Part shown: piece after piece, positions 8,282-16,649 of the stretch
How the letters are laid out: each line of letters starts with the position of its first letter
How positions within the stretch are numbered: the first letter of the stretch is position 1
DNA from: Opitutus sp. GAS368
GTDB lineage: Bacteria > Verrucomicrobiota > Verrucomicrobiia > Opitutales > Opitutaceae
Assembly: GCA_945903545.1 (NCBI GenBank)
Contig: CAMDOO010000003.1
Coordinates: forward strand, 1-64,000
DNA: 64,000 nucleotides
Reading direction: 5' to 3'
The notes under the pieces: generated by a model
Told to the model about the DNA's origin: nothing
What the model saw: only the letters and a program-made list of their open reading frames with translations
The model's database searches: none
Made by a program: the position numbers and the translations under genes

Positions 8282-8710
8282 TCAGGCATCCTTGGCGCCC
8301 GGGAGCCGGCGACAAGCCCCGATGAATTTCTCGGTCAGCTCATGGCTGTCCCAGCGGTTGACTGCTTGGCGCGCGACGAGGAGGAGATCGGTGCCGGCCG
8401 GAACCAGCTGCTGGTGCTGGCGGACGATCGCCCGCAGGCGGCGGCGGGCCCGGTTGCGCTGGACGGCGTTACCGACGGCGGCGGTGGAGGCGACAAAACC
8501 AACGCGCACGAGGTCCGGCGGCGTCGGCGGGAAAAGGGAGGGCTTGGCCACCGGGGCCACTGTTGCAGCGGCCGCCGGGACGATCTCACCGCGGTCCGCG
8601 CGTACGCGGTACCACACGGTGTAGGCGCCGCAATCGATGCGGCGGCCCTGTTCGCGCACGGCCTTGAAATCACCCTGCCGGCGCAGGTGCTGTTCCCGGC
8701 GGAAACGCAT
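8282..8710 (-). CDS. rnpA: ribonuclease P protein component
   Basis: 142-residue basic protein subunit of RNase P, which assists the catalytic RNA in trimming tRNA 5' ends. Seen: the start RFRREQHLRRQGDFKAVREQG, the family motif NAVQRNRARRRLRAIVRQH, and LLLVARQAVN. About 25 residues (EIVPAAAATVAPVAKPSLFP and on) are inserted between the first strand and VRVGFVAS, making it longer than the usual 110-120. It lies 26 bases after rpmH in the normal order. Confidence 0.92.
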   Translation of the reverse strand: MRFRREQHLRRQGDFKAVREQGRRIDCGAYTVWYRVRADRGEIVPAAAATVAPVAKPSLFPPTPPDLVRVGFVASTAAVGNAVQRNRARRRLRAIVRQHQQLVPAGTDLLLVARQAVNRWDSHELTEKFIGACRRLPGAKDA

Positions 8711-8736
8711 GGGGCCGGACCCGGGAGGGACGTCGC

Positions 8737-8874
8737 TCAGACGACGGTCAGGCGCTTGCGACCCTTGAGGCGGCGGGCGCGGATGACCTTGCGGCCGCCT
8801 TTGGTGGCCATACGGGCGCGATAACCGATCTTGCGGGCGCGCTTCTTGCGGTGCGGACGGAATGTGGGTTGCAT
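8737..8874 (-). CDS. rpmH: 50S ribosomal protein L34
   Basis: 45-residue, highly basic protein of the large ribosomal subunit. It begins [20 protein letters not shown] and ends [12 protein letters not shown], matching L34 throughout ([15 protein letters not shown]). It is the first gene of the conserved rpmH-rnpA-yidD-yidC block. No dnaA or origin-like cluster is visible on the other side (8875-9117), where only a short repeat-like TTTAACCGCGGATTTAACGG stands. Confidence 0.95.
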   Translation of the reverse strand: MQPTFRPHRKKRARKIGYRARMATKGGRKVIRARRLKGRKRLTVV

Positions 8875-9117
8875 GGCTGTTAGGCGATTAAGAGGAAACT
8901 GAATGCCTTGGCGCCCCGGGGGGTGTCAAGGGCGGCCTTGGGATGGCGGAAGGATGTTTTAACCGCGGATTTAACGGATTTAGCGGATGGATTGAGGAAA
9001 TAGGGATCGGCTGCCTGATCGTTTCGGCCCGATTTCACGGTGCCTTCATCAAGGTTTCATTCGCCAGTGGGACAGTGGGGCATGGTCTTGAACCCAAACC
9101 CCATCGGAGGCTGAGCG

Positions 9118-10488
9118 ATGCCGATCCCTGATCACGCGGCCTGGTTTGAGGAACAGATCGACCAATGGCGGGGCTACCTCCGGCGGCGGCCGGCGATCCA
9201 ACCGGGCGAGGTCGAGCAAAGGGAAGGCCAGCTGCGCGAGCGTGTGGCTGGTCTGGTCGCCGCGGGGCTCGCCACCGATGAGGCGTTCCTCGTGGCGGTG
9301 AAACGCATGGGCGACCTTGATGCGGTCTCCCGCGAATTCGCTCGCGAGCACTCGACCCGCCTGTGGAAGCAGCTCGTTACCTTGCGACCCGACTCCGGGG
9401 AGTCCCGGAGGCTGGCGCGCCAGGATGCCGTCGTGGCCTTCTGCCTGGCGGTCGGGGCGGCCCTGCTGGTCAAGCTGCCGATCCTCTTCGGGCTGCCGTT
9501 CGTGGATAAGAATGAGGGCATCTACTTCCGCAACGTGAGCTTCTTCGTGTTGCCCCTTCTCGCGGGGTACTTCTGTTGGAAACGGCAGCTCGGCGCCGGT
9601 GTCGTCCGCTGGCTGGTCGTGGCCTTCCTCGTGGCGGGTGGACTGGCCAATCTCTATCCCTTCGTCGCGCGCGGCTCGACCGAGGCGCTGGCGGCGCTGC
9701 ACCTGCCGATCGCGCTGTGGCTGGTCGTCGGGGTGGCGCATGCCGGCGGACGGTGGGGACAGACGGCCGGCCGCATGGACTTCATCCGGTTCTCGGGTGA
9801 GCTCGTCATCTACTATGCGCTGATCGCGGCCGGCGGCGGCGTCTTCATGGGCTTCATGGCGGTGATTTTCCAGGCCATCGGGATCAACGCGGAACCCTAC
9901 TTCGAGTGGGTCGTGCCCTGCGGGGCGGCGGGGGCGGTCCTGATCGCCTCGCGGCTGGTGGAGGCCAAGCAGGGGGTGATCGACAACCTCGCGCCCGTGC
10001 TGACGCGCCTGTTCACGCCTCTCTTTGTCGCACTGCTGCTCGCGTTTCTCGGGACCGTGCTCTGGACCGGCCGCGGCATCGACATCCAGCGCAACGTGCT
10101 GATCGCGTTCGACCTGCTCCTGCTGGTGGTCCTGGGCCTGCTGCTCTACTCCATCTCGTCCCGCGATCCGCGGTCACCCCCTGGGGTCTTCGATGGATTG
10201 CAGGTCGTGTTGGTGATCAGCGCGCTCCTCGCCAACGGGCTGGCGCTGTGGGCCATTGCCGCCCGCATCTCCGAGTTCGGCTTCACCCCGAACCGCGTGG
10301 CCGCGCTGGGCGAGAATGTGCTCCTGCTGGTCAACCTCGCGTGGTCCGTCGTGCTCTACGTCCGCTTCCTCCGGGGCCGGGGTTCGTTCACCGCCCTCGA
10401 GAAATGGCAGACGGGTTACCTGCCCGTCTATAGCGCGTGGGCGGCGGCCGTGGTGATTCTCTTTCCTCCGCTGTTCGCTTACATCTGA
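9118..10488 (+). CDS. multi-pass membrane protein with N-terminal permease-prefix-like domain
   Basis: 456-residue membrane protein. Residues 1-85 are soluble and helical (EEQIDQWRGYLRRRPAIQPG..VKRMGDLDAVSREFAREHS), resembling the permease-prefix domain found in front of some transporters. About ten hydrophobic segments follow, similar in layout to DUF4153 proteins. A good ribosome-binding sequence (GGAGG) lies about 10 bases before ATG 9118. It is alone on its strand, without the PadR-type regulator often seen beside such genes. Function unknown. Confidence 0.75.
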   Translation: MPIPDHAAWFEEQIDQWRGYLRRRPAIQPGEVEQREGQLRERVAGLVAAGLATDEAFLVAVKRMGDLDAVSREFAREHSTRLWKQLVTLRPDSGESRRLARQDAVVAFCLAVGAALLVKLPILFGLPFVDKNEGIYFRNVSFFVLPLLAGYFCWKRQLGAGVVRWLVVAFLVAGGLANLYPFVARGSTEALAALHLPIALWLVVGVAHAGGRWGQTAGRMDFIRFSGELVIYYALIAAGGGVFMGFMAVIFQAIGINAEPYFEWVVPCGAAGAVLIASRLVEAKQGVIDNLAPVLTRLFTPLFVALLLAFLGTVLWTGRGIDIQRNVLIAFDLLLLVVLGLLLYSISSRDPRSPPGVFDGLQVVLVISALLANGLALWAIAARISEFGFTPNRVAALGENVLLLVNLAWSVVLYVRFLRGRGSFTALEKWQTGYLPVYSAWAAAVVILFPPLFAYI

Positions 10489-10660
10489 TATTGAAAACCC
10501 GGCTGCTCCGCGGAGCACGGGAGGGCCAGCCTGCACGGAAGGCGGGAATGATTGATGGGACTGATCCGACGGATCGGGCTGATGGGTCGGATCAAATCGG
10601 TCCGGCCCGAGGAAAACTCCATCGACTAGCGGGTGCCTGAGTGCCTGAGTCAGCCACCCC

Positions 10661-11098
10661 ATGCGGATTGCCGTTCTTGCCGACACGCACGACAGGTACC
10701 CCCCTTCCCTGCCGGAGCGCCTGCGCGGTGCCGACGAGATCTGGCACCTCGGGGACGTCTGTGCCCCGGAATGTCTGGTGGAGTTCGAGCAGCTGGGGCC
10801 GCCCCTGCGGGTCGTGCTGGGCAACGGTGATGACCATCCGGCCTGGCCGGAGACGCTCCAGCTTGAGCGGGGCGGCTTCACGTTTTTCCTGACGCACATC
10901 CCGCCGGCGCGGACGCCCCGGGGCGTGCATGCGATCCTGCACGGGCACACCCACGTGCCGCGCGACGAGACGGACCAGCTCGGGGTGCGCTGGCTCAACC
11001 CCGGGTGCATCACCCGTCCGCGGGGCGCGGGCCTGAGCTTTGCCTGGCTGATCCTGGAGCCGGGCCGCGGGATCGTCTGGCAGCGGGTGGTGATCTGA
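10661..11098 (+). CDS. YfcE/MJ0936-type metallophosphoesterase
   Basis: 145-residue small calcineurin-like phosphodiesterase. All metal-binding motifs are visible: LADTHD (residues 6-11), HLGDVC, LGNGDD, THIPPA, HGHTHVP, and NPGCITRPRG at the end, the pattern of YfcE-type enzymes acting on small phosphodiesters. It is shorter than E. coli YfcE (184). The gap before it (10489-10660) contains a low-complexity GATCCGACGGATCGGGC tract and no gene. Confidence 0.88.
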   Translation: MRIAVLADTHDRYPPSLPERLRGADEIWHLGDVCAPECLVEFEQLGPPLRVVLGNGDDHPAWPETLQLERGGFTFFLTHIPPARTPRGVHAILHGHTHVPRDETDQLGVRWLNPGCITRPRGAGLSFAWLILEPGRGIVWQRVVI

Positions 11099-11108
11099 CC
11101 CCGGATGT

Positions 11109-11210
11109 TTTTTGCCACAGAGCACAGAGACACAGAGGACGGAAGATTTTGGGGGCTCGGAACCAAACCGAGGCTTGGGCTCCGTGTCTCTGCGTCTCTG
11201 TGGCAGAAAT
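11109..11210. repeat. CACAGAG-type inverted repeat
   Basis: Arm TTTGCCACAGAGCACAGAGA and on is matched by TCTCTGCGTCTCTGTGGCAG about 100 bases later. The same style occurs at 16811-16935, 29426-29535 and 52503-52607. It sits between the phosphoesterase and the YgjP-type gene; the rest of the gap to 11319 has a CCTCTGCGCC tract and nothing else. Confidence 0.8.
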
Positions 11211-11319
11211 CTGGTTTAGTTCCCCTCTGCGATCATCTGGGTAATCCGCGGTCAAATCCGTTGAGATTCCTTTTGCGCCCTCTGCGCCTTTTTGCGGCTA
11301 TCTCCTCACAAATGAAGGC

Positions 11320-12084
11320 ATGACGAGTGACGACCAACAGGACCTGTTCGGGCTTTTCGCCCCGGAGGCGGGCGTGCACAAGGCGCCGCCGGACGGAGGT
11401 GGCGCCGGCGCGGTCCTGTACGAGCGGAGCCCGAAGGCGCGGCGTTACCGGTTGATGCTGCGCCGCGATGGCACGGCGGTGGCGGTGATCCCGGCGCGTG
11501 GCTCGGTGCGGGAGGCGGAACGCTTCGTGGCCCGGCATTTGGAGTGGCTGGAGCGGGCGCGGGAGCGGCAGAAAAAGCGTCCGCGGTCCGCGGAATTCTG
11601 GTTTCCCGGCACGCACGTGCTCTGGCGCGGGGAGATGGTCGAGATCCGCGCGGCGCCGGATTTCAGCGGCGCGGTGCCCGCCAAGCCGCAGGTCTGCCTC
11701 GCGGCCGATGTCTTCCGCGTGCCGGTGCTGGACCGCGATCTCCGGCCGGCGCTCGAGGCGCAGTTTGCGCGGCGCGCCCGCATCGAGCTGCCGGCGCGCA
11801 CCTGGGAGCTGGCCGCGGTGGCCGGGCTCGAGGTGAAGCAGGTGACGGTCCGCAACCAGCGCTCGCGCTGGGGCTCCTGCTCCGCCACGGGGACGATCTC
11901 GCTCAACTGGCGCCTGGTACAGACCCCCGACCCGGTGCGCGACTACATCATCCACCACGAGCTGATGCACCTGCGCGAGATGAACCACTCCGGCCGCTTC
12001 TGGGCGCGGGTCGAGGAAGTCTGCCCCGGCTGGCGCGAGGCCGAGCTCTGGCTCAAGCGCAACGGGAGCCTGCTGGGATTGTAG
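11320..12084 (+). CDS. YgjP-like (DUF45) zinc metallopeptidase-domain protein
   Basis: 254-residue protein of the YgjP/WLM family. The zinc motif HHELMHLREMNHSGRFW near residues 209-225 gives HExxH plus a downstream His. The preceding RNQRSRWGSCSATGTISLNW is the family signature. The N-terminal half is a beta-rich domain (RRYRLMLRRDGTAVAVIPAR). Stand-alone; predicted cytosolic peptidase, substrate unknown. The stop is TAG, the second of only two terminal TAG codons in the window. Confidence 0.88.
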   Translation: MTSDDQQDLFGLFAPEAGVHKAPPDGGGAGAVLYERSPKARRYRLMLRRDGTAVAVIPARGSVREAERFVARHLEWLERARERQKKRPRSAEFWFPGTHVLWRGEMVEIRAAPDFSGAVPAKPQVCLAADVFRVPVLDRDLRPALEAQFARRARIELPARTWELAAVAGLEVKQVTVRNQRSRWGSCSATGTISLNWRLVQTPDPVRDYIIHHELMHLREMNHSGRFWARVEEVCPGWREAELWLKRNGSLLGL

Positions 12085-12088
12085 AAAA

Positions 12089-12152
12089 AGGTAGGGGCGG
12101 CTGTCCCCAGCCGCCCTCGATCCAGGGCGCGTGGGGACACGTGCCCCTACCT
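12089..12152. repeat. GTAGGGGC hairpin
   Basis: Outer arms AGGTAGGGGC (12089-12098) and GCCCCTACCT (12143-12152) enclose two smaller palindromes (GGCGGCTG/CAGCCGCC and GCGTGGGGACACG). It follows the metallopeptidase stop and separates convergent genes. Possibly a terminator, but the same arm recurs at 5937-5965. Confidence 0.75.
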
Positions 12153-12163
12153 CGATCGCGACG

Positions 12164-13831
12164 TCAGATCAGCGACATCCCGCGCGGGGCTCGGACGACG
12201 ACGGTACCGGCGATCTTGTCGTGCCAGGACTGCTTCTCGGCGTCGAAGGCCACCCAGATGAATCCGAGGAACACCACGCCCAGCGAGATGAAGCAGGCAA
12301 GTGCGCGGACGATCGCGGTGGTCCAGTCGACGGGGCGGTCGTCCAGCCGCACGACCTTCAGCCCGAAGATGATCCCGCCGATCGTCGTGCCGCGGGCCCG
12401 CCACAGGCAGGCCGCGTAGAGTGCGAGGCCGGGCAACACCATCACGCCCTCGGTCAGGGGCCCGACGAGGATGCCGATGAGGAGGGCGTCGATGGCGAGG
12501 GCGAAGAAGCGGCGCCAGAAACCCACGCGGGGCCAGGTCGTGGCGGGGGGCAGGGACGCGGGGGCCGGGGGAGGCGCGCCGGCCGCGACGGGCACCAGGC
12601 CGAACGCTGGCGGAGGTTCCTGCGCGGTGAATGGGTTGGTCGGCGCGGCGGCGTACACTGGCGGGGTCGGGCTGGCTCCGGCCACGGCCTCGGCGGGACG
12701 GTCGCGCTTCAGGCCGAGAATGATGGTGTACCCCACCACGCCAAAGCCGAAGGCACCGAGCAGTTTCCAGAGGAGAAGCCCGAAAATCGGGATCGTGTAC
12801 AGCAGGGCGACGAGCCCGCCGCCCAGGATCACGGAGATCGCCAGCGATGAACCGGGCGTGCCATTAAAGGGACGAAGCAGGCCGCGGCCCAGCCAGGCGA
12901 GCAGCACAGCGCGACCGAACAGGCCCGCCCCGAGGAGGCCAAGCAGGAGGAGCGGCATAACGACCAGACCCACCACCGTGGAGGCCACCAGCACCAGCAC
13001 CAGCGGCGTCAGCACCAGCGTGAGCAGGGTTGCCAGCACCGCTCGGCCCGGCCGCTCGTGCAGGGTGACGAGGCATTTCTCCATCGAGTTGCTGGCGGTC
13101 AGGGCAAGAACGAGGTAGAAAAGCAGGAATCCGGCGGCCACGCCCCAGGCCCCGCCCAGATTGGAGCTGAAGGCGAGGGGGCGCCCGAGAAGCAGGCACT
13201 CGCGGATCCAGCCTTGGTACTTGGTGAAGTTCATGGTCCGGCCCACGGCCACGGCCTGGACGTCGCCGCGGACGACCGCACCGGGTGCACGGTGGATCGT
13301 GCCGCCGATCGAAACAACGTCGCCGTTCACGACGGCCTTCGGCCCGAGCTGGACGTTACCCATGATCGCCACGATGTCGCCGTTCACCGTGTCCTCTGCC
13401 CGGGCACTGCCGAGGATGGCCACGATGTCGCCACGCACGCGCCGGGCCGCCGAGGCATCGCCGAAAATGGCCACGATCTCGCCGGCGGAGCCCGTGACGG
13501 TGGCATTGCCGCCGATCGCCACGACACCTTGCCGGGCCTCGCCCTCCACAATGGCATTGCCGCCGATCGCCACCACCTCGTCCGCGATCTCGCCCCGTGC
13601 GACGATGGCATCACCGCCGAACCGGATCACATCCTGGTCGCTTCCGGCAAAGTCCCGGCCCTCGGGCGGAGGCGGCACGCTGGGGGCGACTTCCATCGCC
13701 GGGGCCACGGGCGCGGTGGGCGCAACGGGCGCCGGGATTTCCTGGGCGGCCAAGGAGGCGCCCGAGAGGAGCGCGGCGGTGCAGGCCAGCAGCAGGGCCG
13801 GCCAGCGGAAAAGCGTTGGGATCGATTTCAT
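12164..13831 (-). CDS. secreted bactofilin-like repeat plus RDD-domain membrane protein
   Basis: 555-residue fusion. A signal peptide (MKSIPTLFRWPALLLACTAALL) is followed by about 150 residues of short repeats of the form VAIGGNAxVxGxA/GDIVAIxGxA, like the beta-helix of polymer-forming bactofilins. Several transmembrane helices follow (about residues 225-370), then a Pro-rich linker, then an RDD domain (WRRFFALAIDALLIGILVG..GRTTIGGIIFGLKVVR). It is last in an operon with an ECF sigma factor and a putative anti-sigma protein, so it may be an envelope-stress output. ATG 13831 is chosen at the signal peptide. Confidence 0.75.
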   Translation of the reverse strand: MKSIPTLFRWPALLLACTAALLSGASLAAQEIPAPVAPTAPVAPAMEVAPSVPPPPEGRDFAGSDQDVIRFGGDAIVARGEIADEVVAIGGNAIVEGEARQGVVAIGGNATVTGSAGEIVAIFGDASAARRVRGDIVAILGSARAEDTVNGDIVAIMGNVQLGPKAVVNGDVVSIGGTIHRAPGAVVRGDVQAVAVGRTMNFTKYQGWIRECLLLGRPLAFSSNLGGAWGVAAGFLLFYLVLALTASNSMEKCLVTLHERPGRAVLATLLTLVLTPLVLVLVASTVVGLVVMPLLLLGLLGAGLFGRAVLLAWLGRGLLRPFNGTPGSSLAISVILGGGLVALLYTIPIFGLLLWKLLGAFGFGVVGYTIILGLKRDRPAEAVAGASPTPPVYAAAPTNPFTAQEPPPAFGLVPVAAGAPPPAPASLPPATTWPRVGFWRRFFALAIDALLIGILVGPLTEGVMVLPGLALYAACLWRARGTTIGGIIFGLKVVRLDDRPVDWTTAIVRALACFISLGVVFLGFIWVAFDAEKQSWHDKIAGTVVVRAPRGMSLI

Positions 13832-13847
13832 GAAAAAAGGCGGGAAT

Positions 13848-14294
13848 TCAATTGCGGGTGCAAAGGGTGCGATAGGCGGCGATGCCGCCGCCGAGGAGCG
13901 CGGCGGAGAGGGCGCCGGCCGCGGCGAGGCCGTAAAGCCAGAGGGTGGGCACCAGCGAAGCGGTGCCGGAAAGGGCATGGCCCACCGTGCGCAGGGCGGA
14001 CCAGGAGTCGGTGACCGGGGCCAGCCACACCGTGGCGCCTTGGGCGCCATCGCGCACACCGGTCGTCATCAGCCAGGTCAGGCCGACCGCGGCCGCGAGG
14101 GACGCGGCGACCAGGGCGATCCGCGCGGGTGCGGGCCAGGCGGCCGCCGACTGCCGCCACCACGGTTGCGCGGCGCGGGCCGCGATATCCGCGAAGACCC
14201 GGTCCTCGAGCGTGCGGGGGGCGGGAACGGCCGGCAGCTCGCGCAGGGCGCGGTGCAGGAGGTCGGCGGGGTCCTGGGATTCGGGGCGGTTCAT
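13848..14294 (-). CDS. putative anti-sigma/membrane partner of the ECF sigma factor
   Basis: 148-residue protein. The N-terminal soluble part (PADLLHRALRELPAVPAPRTLEDRVFADIAARA) looks like the sigma-binding tail of small anti-sigma proteins, and two transmembrane segments follow (IALVAASLAAAVGLTWLM and LYGLAAAGALSAALLGGG). The ATG overlaps the sigma gene stop (ATGA), so the two are made together. No zinc motif (HxxxCxxC) is present. Function is inferred from position. Confidence 0.6.
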   Translation of the reverse strand: MNRPESQDPADLLHRALRELPAVPAPRTLEDRVFADIAARAAQPWWRQSAAAWPAPARIALVAASLAAAVGLTWLMTTGVRDGAQGATVWLAPVTDSWSALRTVGHALSGTASLVPTLWLYGLAAAGALSAALLGGGIAAYRTLCTRN

Positions 14295-14893
14295 GAAGGA
14301 TCAGGGTTGAAGGTTTCGCGGCCGGCGTCGTTGCGCACGAGGGCCCGCGCGAGTGCGGCGCGGCCGCGGTGCAGGTCGGACTTCACCTTGGCGAGCGAGA
14401 CGCCGAGGCGGTGGGCGATCTCGTTGTACGGCAGTTCCTCGAAGTGATGCAGCACCAGCGGCACGCGCTGGTGTTCGGGGAGGCGCTCCAACTCGGACTG
14501 CAGCCGGCCGTGGCGCTCGGACTGGCCGAGGGCGGCGAAGAGCGTTTCCTCCGCGGGAAATTGCACCTCCGGGGCGTCGGAGTCGTCGGTCGCGGGGCGC
14601 ATTTCCGAGAAGAAGCGCCAGCGCGAGCGATAGCGCCGGAGGTGGTTAAGGGAGAGATTCGTCGCCACGGTCCTCAGCCAGCCGCCCGCGGTCGGGCTGA
14701 CCTGCAGCTCAGCCCAATGCGCATGGGCCCGCAGGAAGACCTCCTGCGAGATGTCCTCCGCCGTGGCCGCGTCGGCGAGCAGCCGCAGGGAAGTGGAATA
14801 TACCATGTCTTGGTAATTGCGCATGAAGGTTCGGAAATCGTCCGGGGGTTTCATCCCCGATTCGGCGGAGGGCACGGGCTTGTCATCGTTCAT
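14291..14893 (-). CDS. ECF-family RNA polymerase sigma factor
   Basis: 200-residue sigma-70-like factor. Region 2 is seen as YSTSLRLLADAATAEDISQEVFLRAH and TVATNLSLNHLRRYR, and region 4 as LPEHQRVPLVLHHFEELPY and EIAHRLGVSLAKVKSDLHRG. The start is set at ATG 14893 because family-like sequence begins shortly after; the frame remains open upstream into a repeat. It heads a three-gene operon with the anti-sigma-like gene and the bactofilin-like/RDD gene. Confidence 0.92.
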   Translation of the reverse strand: MNDDKPVPSAESGMKPPDDFRTFMRNYQDMVYSTSLRLLADAATAEDISQEVFLRAHAHWAELQVSPTAGGWLRTVATNLSLNHLRRYRSRWRFFSEMRPATDDSDAPEVQFPAEETLFAALGQSERHGRLQSELERLPEHQRVPLVLHHFEELPYNEIAHRLGVSLAKVKSDLHRGRAALARALVRNDAGRETFNPDPS

Positions 14894-14989
14894 GCGGATA
14901 ACCCCGGGGCGGCCCGAAAAGTTGCAGGAATCTGGATGCCCTTCGCGCCCGCTGGGGGCGAGCGCGAAGGGCAGCGGGAGGACGATCGG

Positions 14990-15112
14990 AAGTGAGAGTG
15001 AAAGTGGAGAGTGAGTGAAAGCGGCCGGTGAAGGTGCCGGAGATGGGTCGGGTTCGGCCGGCTCCGAAACCGCTTTCACTTTCGACCCTCAACTCACTTT
15101 CACTTTCACTCA
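14990..15112. repeat. GTGAAAGTGAG-type inverted repeat
   Basis: Arm 14990-15023 (AGTGAGAGTGAAAGTGGAGA and on) pairs with arm 15070-15112 (TTTCACTTTC..ACTCACTTTCACTTTC). Two more copies are at 34388-34431/34459-34504 and 40261-40283/40319-40364. Here the repeat ends on the base before the methyltransferase ATG and lies between divergent genes. Confidence 0.8.
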
Positions 15113-15870
15113 TGTTGGATCCCACCCAGCGTTTCTCCGACCGCGTGGCCGACTACGTCCGCTGGCGGCCGTCCTATCCCGCGGGAGTGATCGGTGCGCT
15201 GCGCACGGCGGGACGGCTCCGACCGGAATCCGTGGTGGCCGACCTCGGCTCGGGTACGGGCATCTTTTCCGCGCTGCTGGTGCCGCACTGTGCGCGCGTT
15301 TTCGCCGTCGAGCCCAACGCCCCGATGCGGGCGGCGGCCGAGGCGCAGCTCGGCGCGAAGGCGAACTTCACCAGCATCGCCGGCTCGGCCGAGGCGACGA
15401 CGCTCGCGGACGCGAGCGTGGACCTCGTGGTGGCGGCGCAGGCTTTCCATTGGTTCGACCCGCCGCGGGCGCGCCGGGAGTTTGCGCGGATCCTGCGCGC
15501 GGGCGGCAGGGTGGCGCTGGTCTGGAACGAGCGGCTCACAGACCGCACGACGTTCCTCGTCGACTACGAGGCGCTGCTGCGGCGGCGCGCGACGGACTAC
15601 GAGCAGGTGAACCACGCCAACCTCGGCGCGCAGGACCTGGGCGGCTTCTTCGGCCCCGGAGGTTTCGGGCTGGAGACCTTCGACTACCGGCAGGACTTCG
15701 ACCTCGCCGGGCTCACGGGCCGGTTGCTCTCGTCGTCGTACGCCCCCGCGGCGGGCCGGCCGGGCCACGACGAGATGCTGCGCGAGCTGGGGGAAATCTT
15801 TGCGTGTCACCAGGAGTCGGGCCGCGTCGCCTTTCTCTACCAGACGAAGCAGTATCACGGCGCGCTCTGA
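15112..15870 (+). CDS. class I SAM-dependent methyltransferase
   Basis: 252-residue methyltransferase of the Methyltransf_11/UbiE-like type. Seen: ADLGSGTGIFSALL (SAM motif I) near residues 43-56, acidic strand-2 end FAVEPN, motif II VVAAQAFHWFDPP, and the RILRAGGRVALVWNERL stretch after it. Substrate unknown. ATG 15112 follows a palindromic repeat immediately; the open frame continues upstream but only translates the repeat (SLSLSTLNSLSLSL). Confidence 0.85.
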   Translation: MLDPTQRFSDRVADYVRWRPSYPAGVIGALRTAGRLRPESVVADLGSGTGIFSALLVPHCARVFAVEPNAPMRAAAEAQLGAKANFTSIAGSAEATTLADASVDLVVAAQAFHWFDPPRARREFARILRAGGRVALVWNERLTDRTTFLVDYEALLRRRATDYEQVNHANLGAQDLGGFFGPGGFGLETFDYRQDFDLAGLTGRLLSSSYAPAAGRPGHDEMLRELGEIFACHQESGRVAFLYQTKQYHGAL

Positions 15871-15874
15871 GCTG

Positions 15875-16050
15875 AACTTTAACCACTGGATTCACGGATG
15901 CACTGGATGGGAACCGACCCTCCCGGCAGTTTTACAGGAGGGCACTGAGGACACGGAGAATTCGCCGAAATTAAATTCCGTTTCTTGTGCAAAACGGTCC
16001 GGTGGCCCGGAGCCTAATCCGTGGCATCCGTGAAATCCGTGGTTGAACTG
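15875..16050. repeat. CCACGGATT-type inverted repeat
   Basis: Arm 15875-15912 (TTTAACCACTGGATTCACGG and on) and arm 16017-16050 (CATCCGTGAAATCCGTGG and on) are near complements, with a CACTGAGGACACGGAG tract between them. It fills most of the gap between the methyltransferase and the FKBP gene. No reading frame is convincing inside. Confidence 0.7.
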
Positions 16051-16100
16051 GTTTCCTCCGCGCTCTCTGCGTCTCGGCGAGAAACCTTCCTGCCGGCTGC

Positions 16101-16649
16101 TTACCGGAAGTCGACCAGCTCGACCTCGAAGACCAGGGTGGCGCGGGGGGGGATGTTCGGGGTGCGGCCGCTCACGCCGTAGCCGAGCCAGTAGGGGACG
16201 ATCAGCGTGCGCTTCTCGCCTTTCCGCATCGTCAGGAAGGCCTCGTCCCAGCCCTTCACGACCTGGCCGACGCCGACCTGGAAGGTGATGGGTACTCCGC
16301 GGTTGTAGGAGCTGTCGAAGGGCGAGCCGTCGAGCAGGCGGCCATCGTAATGGGCTGTGACCTGCGCGCCGCGCACCGGCAGCGGGCCGGTGCCGCGCTG
16401 GCGCTCGACGTACATCAGGCCCGAATCGGTGGAGTGCGCGGTCCGGTATTTTTGCCGGATCACCGTGGCATCCTCGGCGCTGACCTGCGGCCGGCCGCCT
16501 TCCTCCATGGCCTCGCGCATCGCGCTGTTGATCGGCCGGTCCGTCGGATTGTTGCGCGCGAGCATGCCGGAGCGCACCACGATCGCGATCGTGAGCAGGA
16601 TGGCCCCGAGCAGGGCGAGGTACATGAAACTGCGCGGGGGCTTGGGCAT
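16101..16649 (-). CDS. membrane-anchored FKBP-type peptidyl-prolyl isomerase
   Basis: 182-residue protein. One N-terminal membrane helix (FMYLALLGAILLTIAIVV) is followed by a linker and a full FKBP domain: VTAHYDGRLLDGSPFDSSY, VGQVVKGWDEAFLTMRKGEK, and the end IPPRATLVFEVELVDFR. It likely catalyses proline isomerisation in the periplasm. ATG 16649 is chosen just before the helix; the frame is open further upstream but not family-like. Confidence 0.92.
   Translation of the reverse strand: MPKPPRSFMYLALLGAILLTIAIVVRSGMLARNNPTDRPINSAMREAMEEGGRPQVSAEDATVIRQKYRTAHSTDSGLMYVERQRGTGPLPVRGAQVTAHYDGRLLDGSPFDSSYNRGVPITFQVGVGQVVKGWDEAFLTMRKGEKRTLIVPYWLGYGVSGRTPNIPPRATLVFEVELVDFR

Noticed and set aside
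8875-9117. Replication origin next to rpmH
   Set aside because: No DnaA-box cluster, no dnaA or dnaN gene; just a short repeat-like tract.
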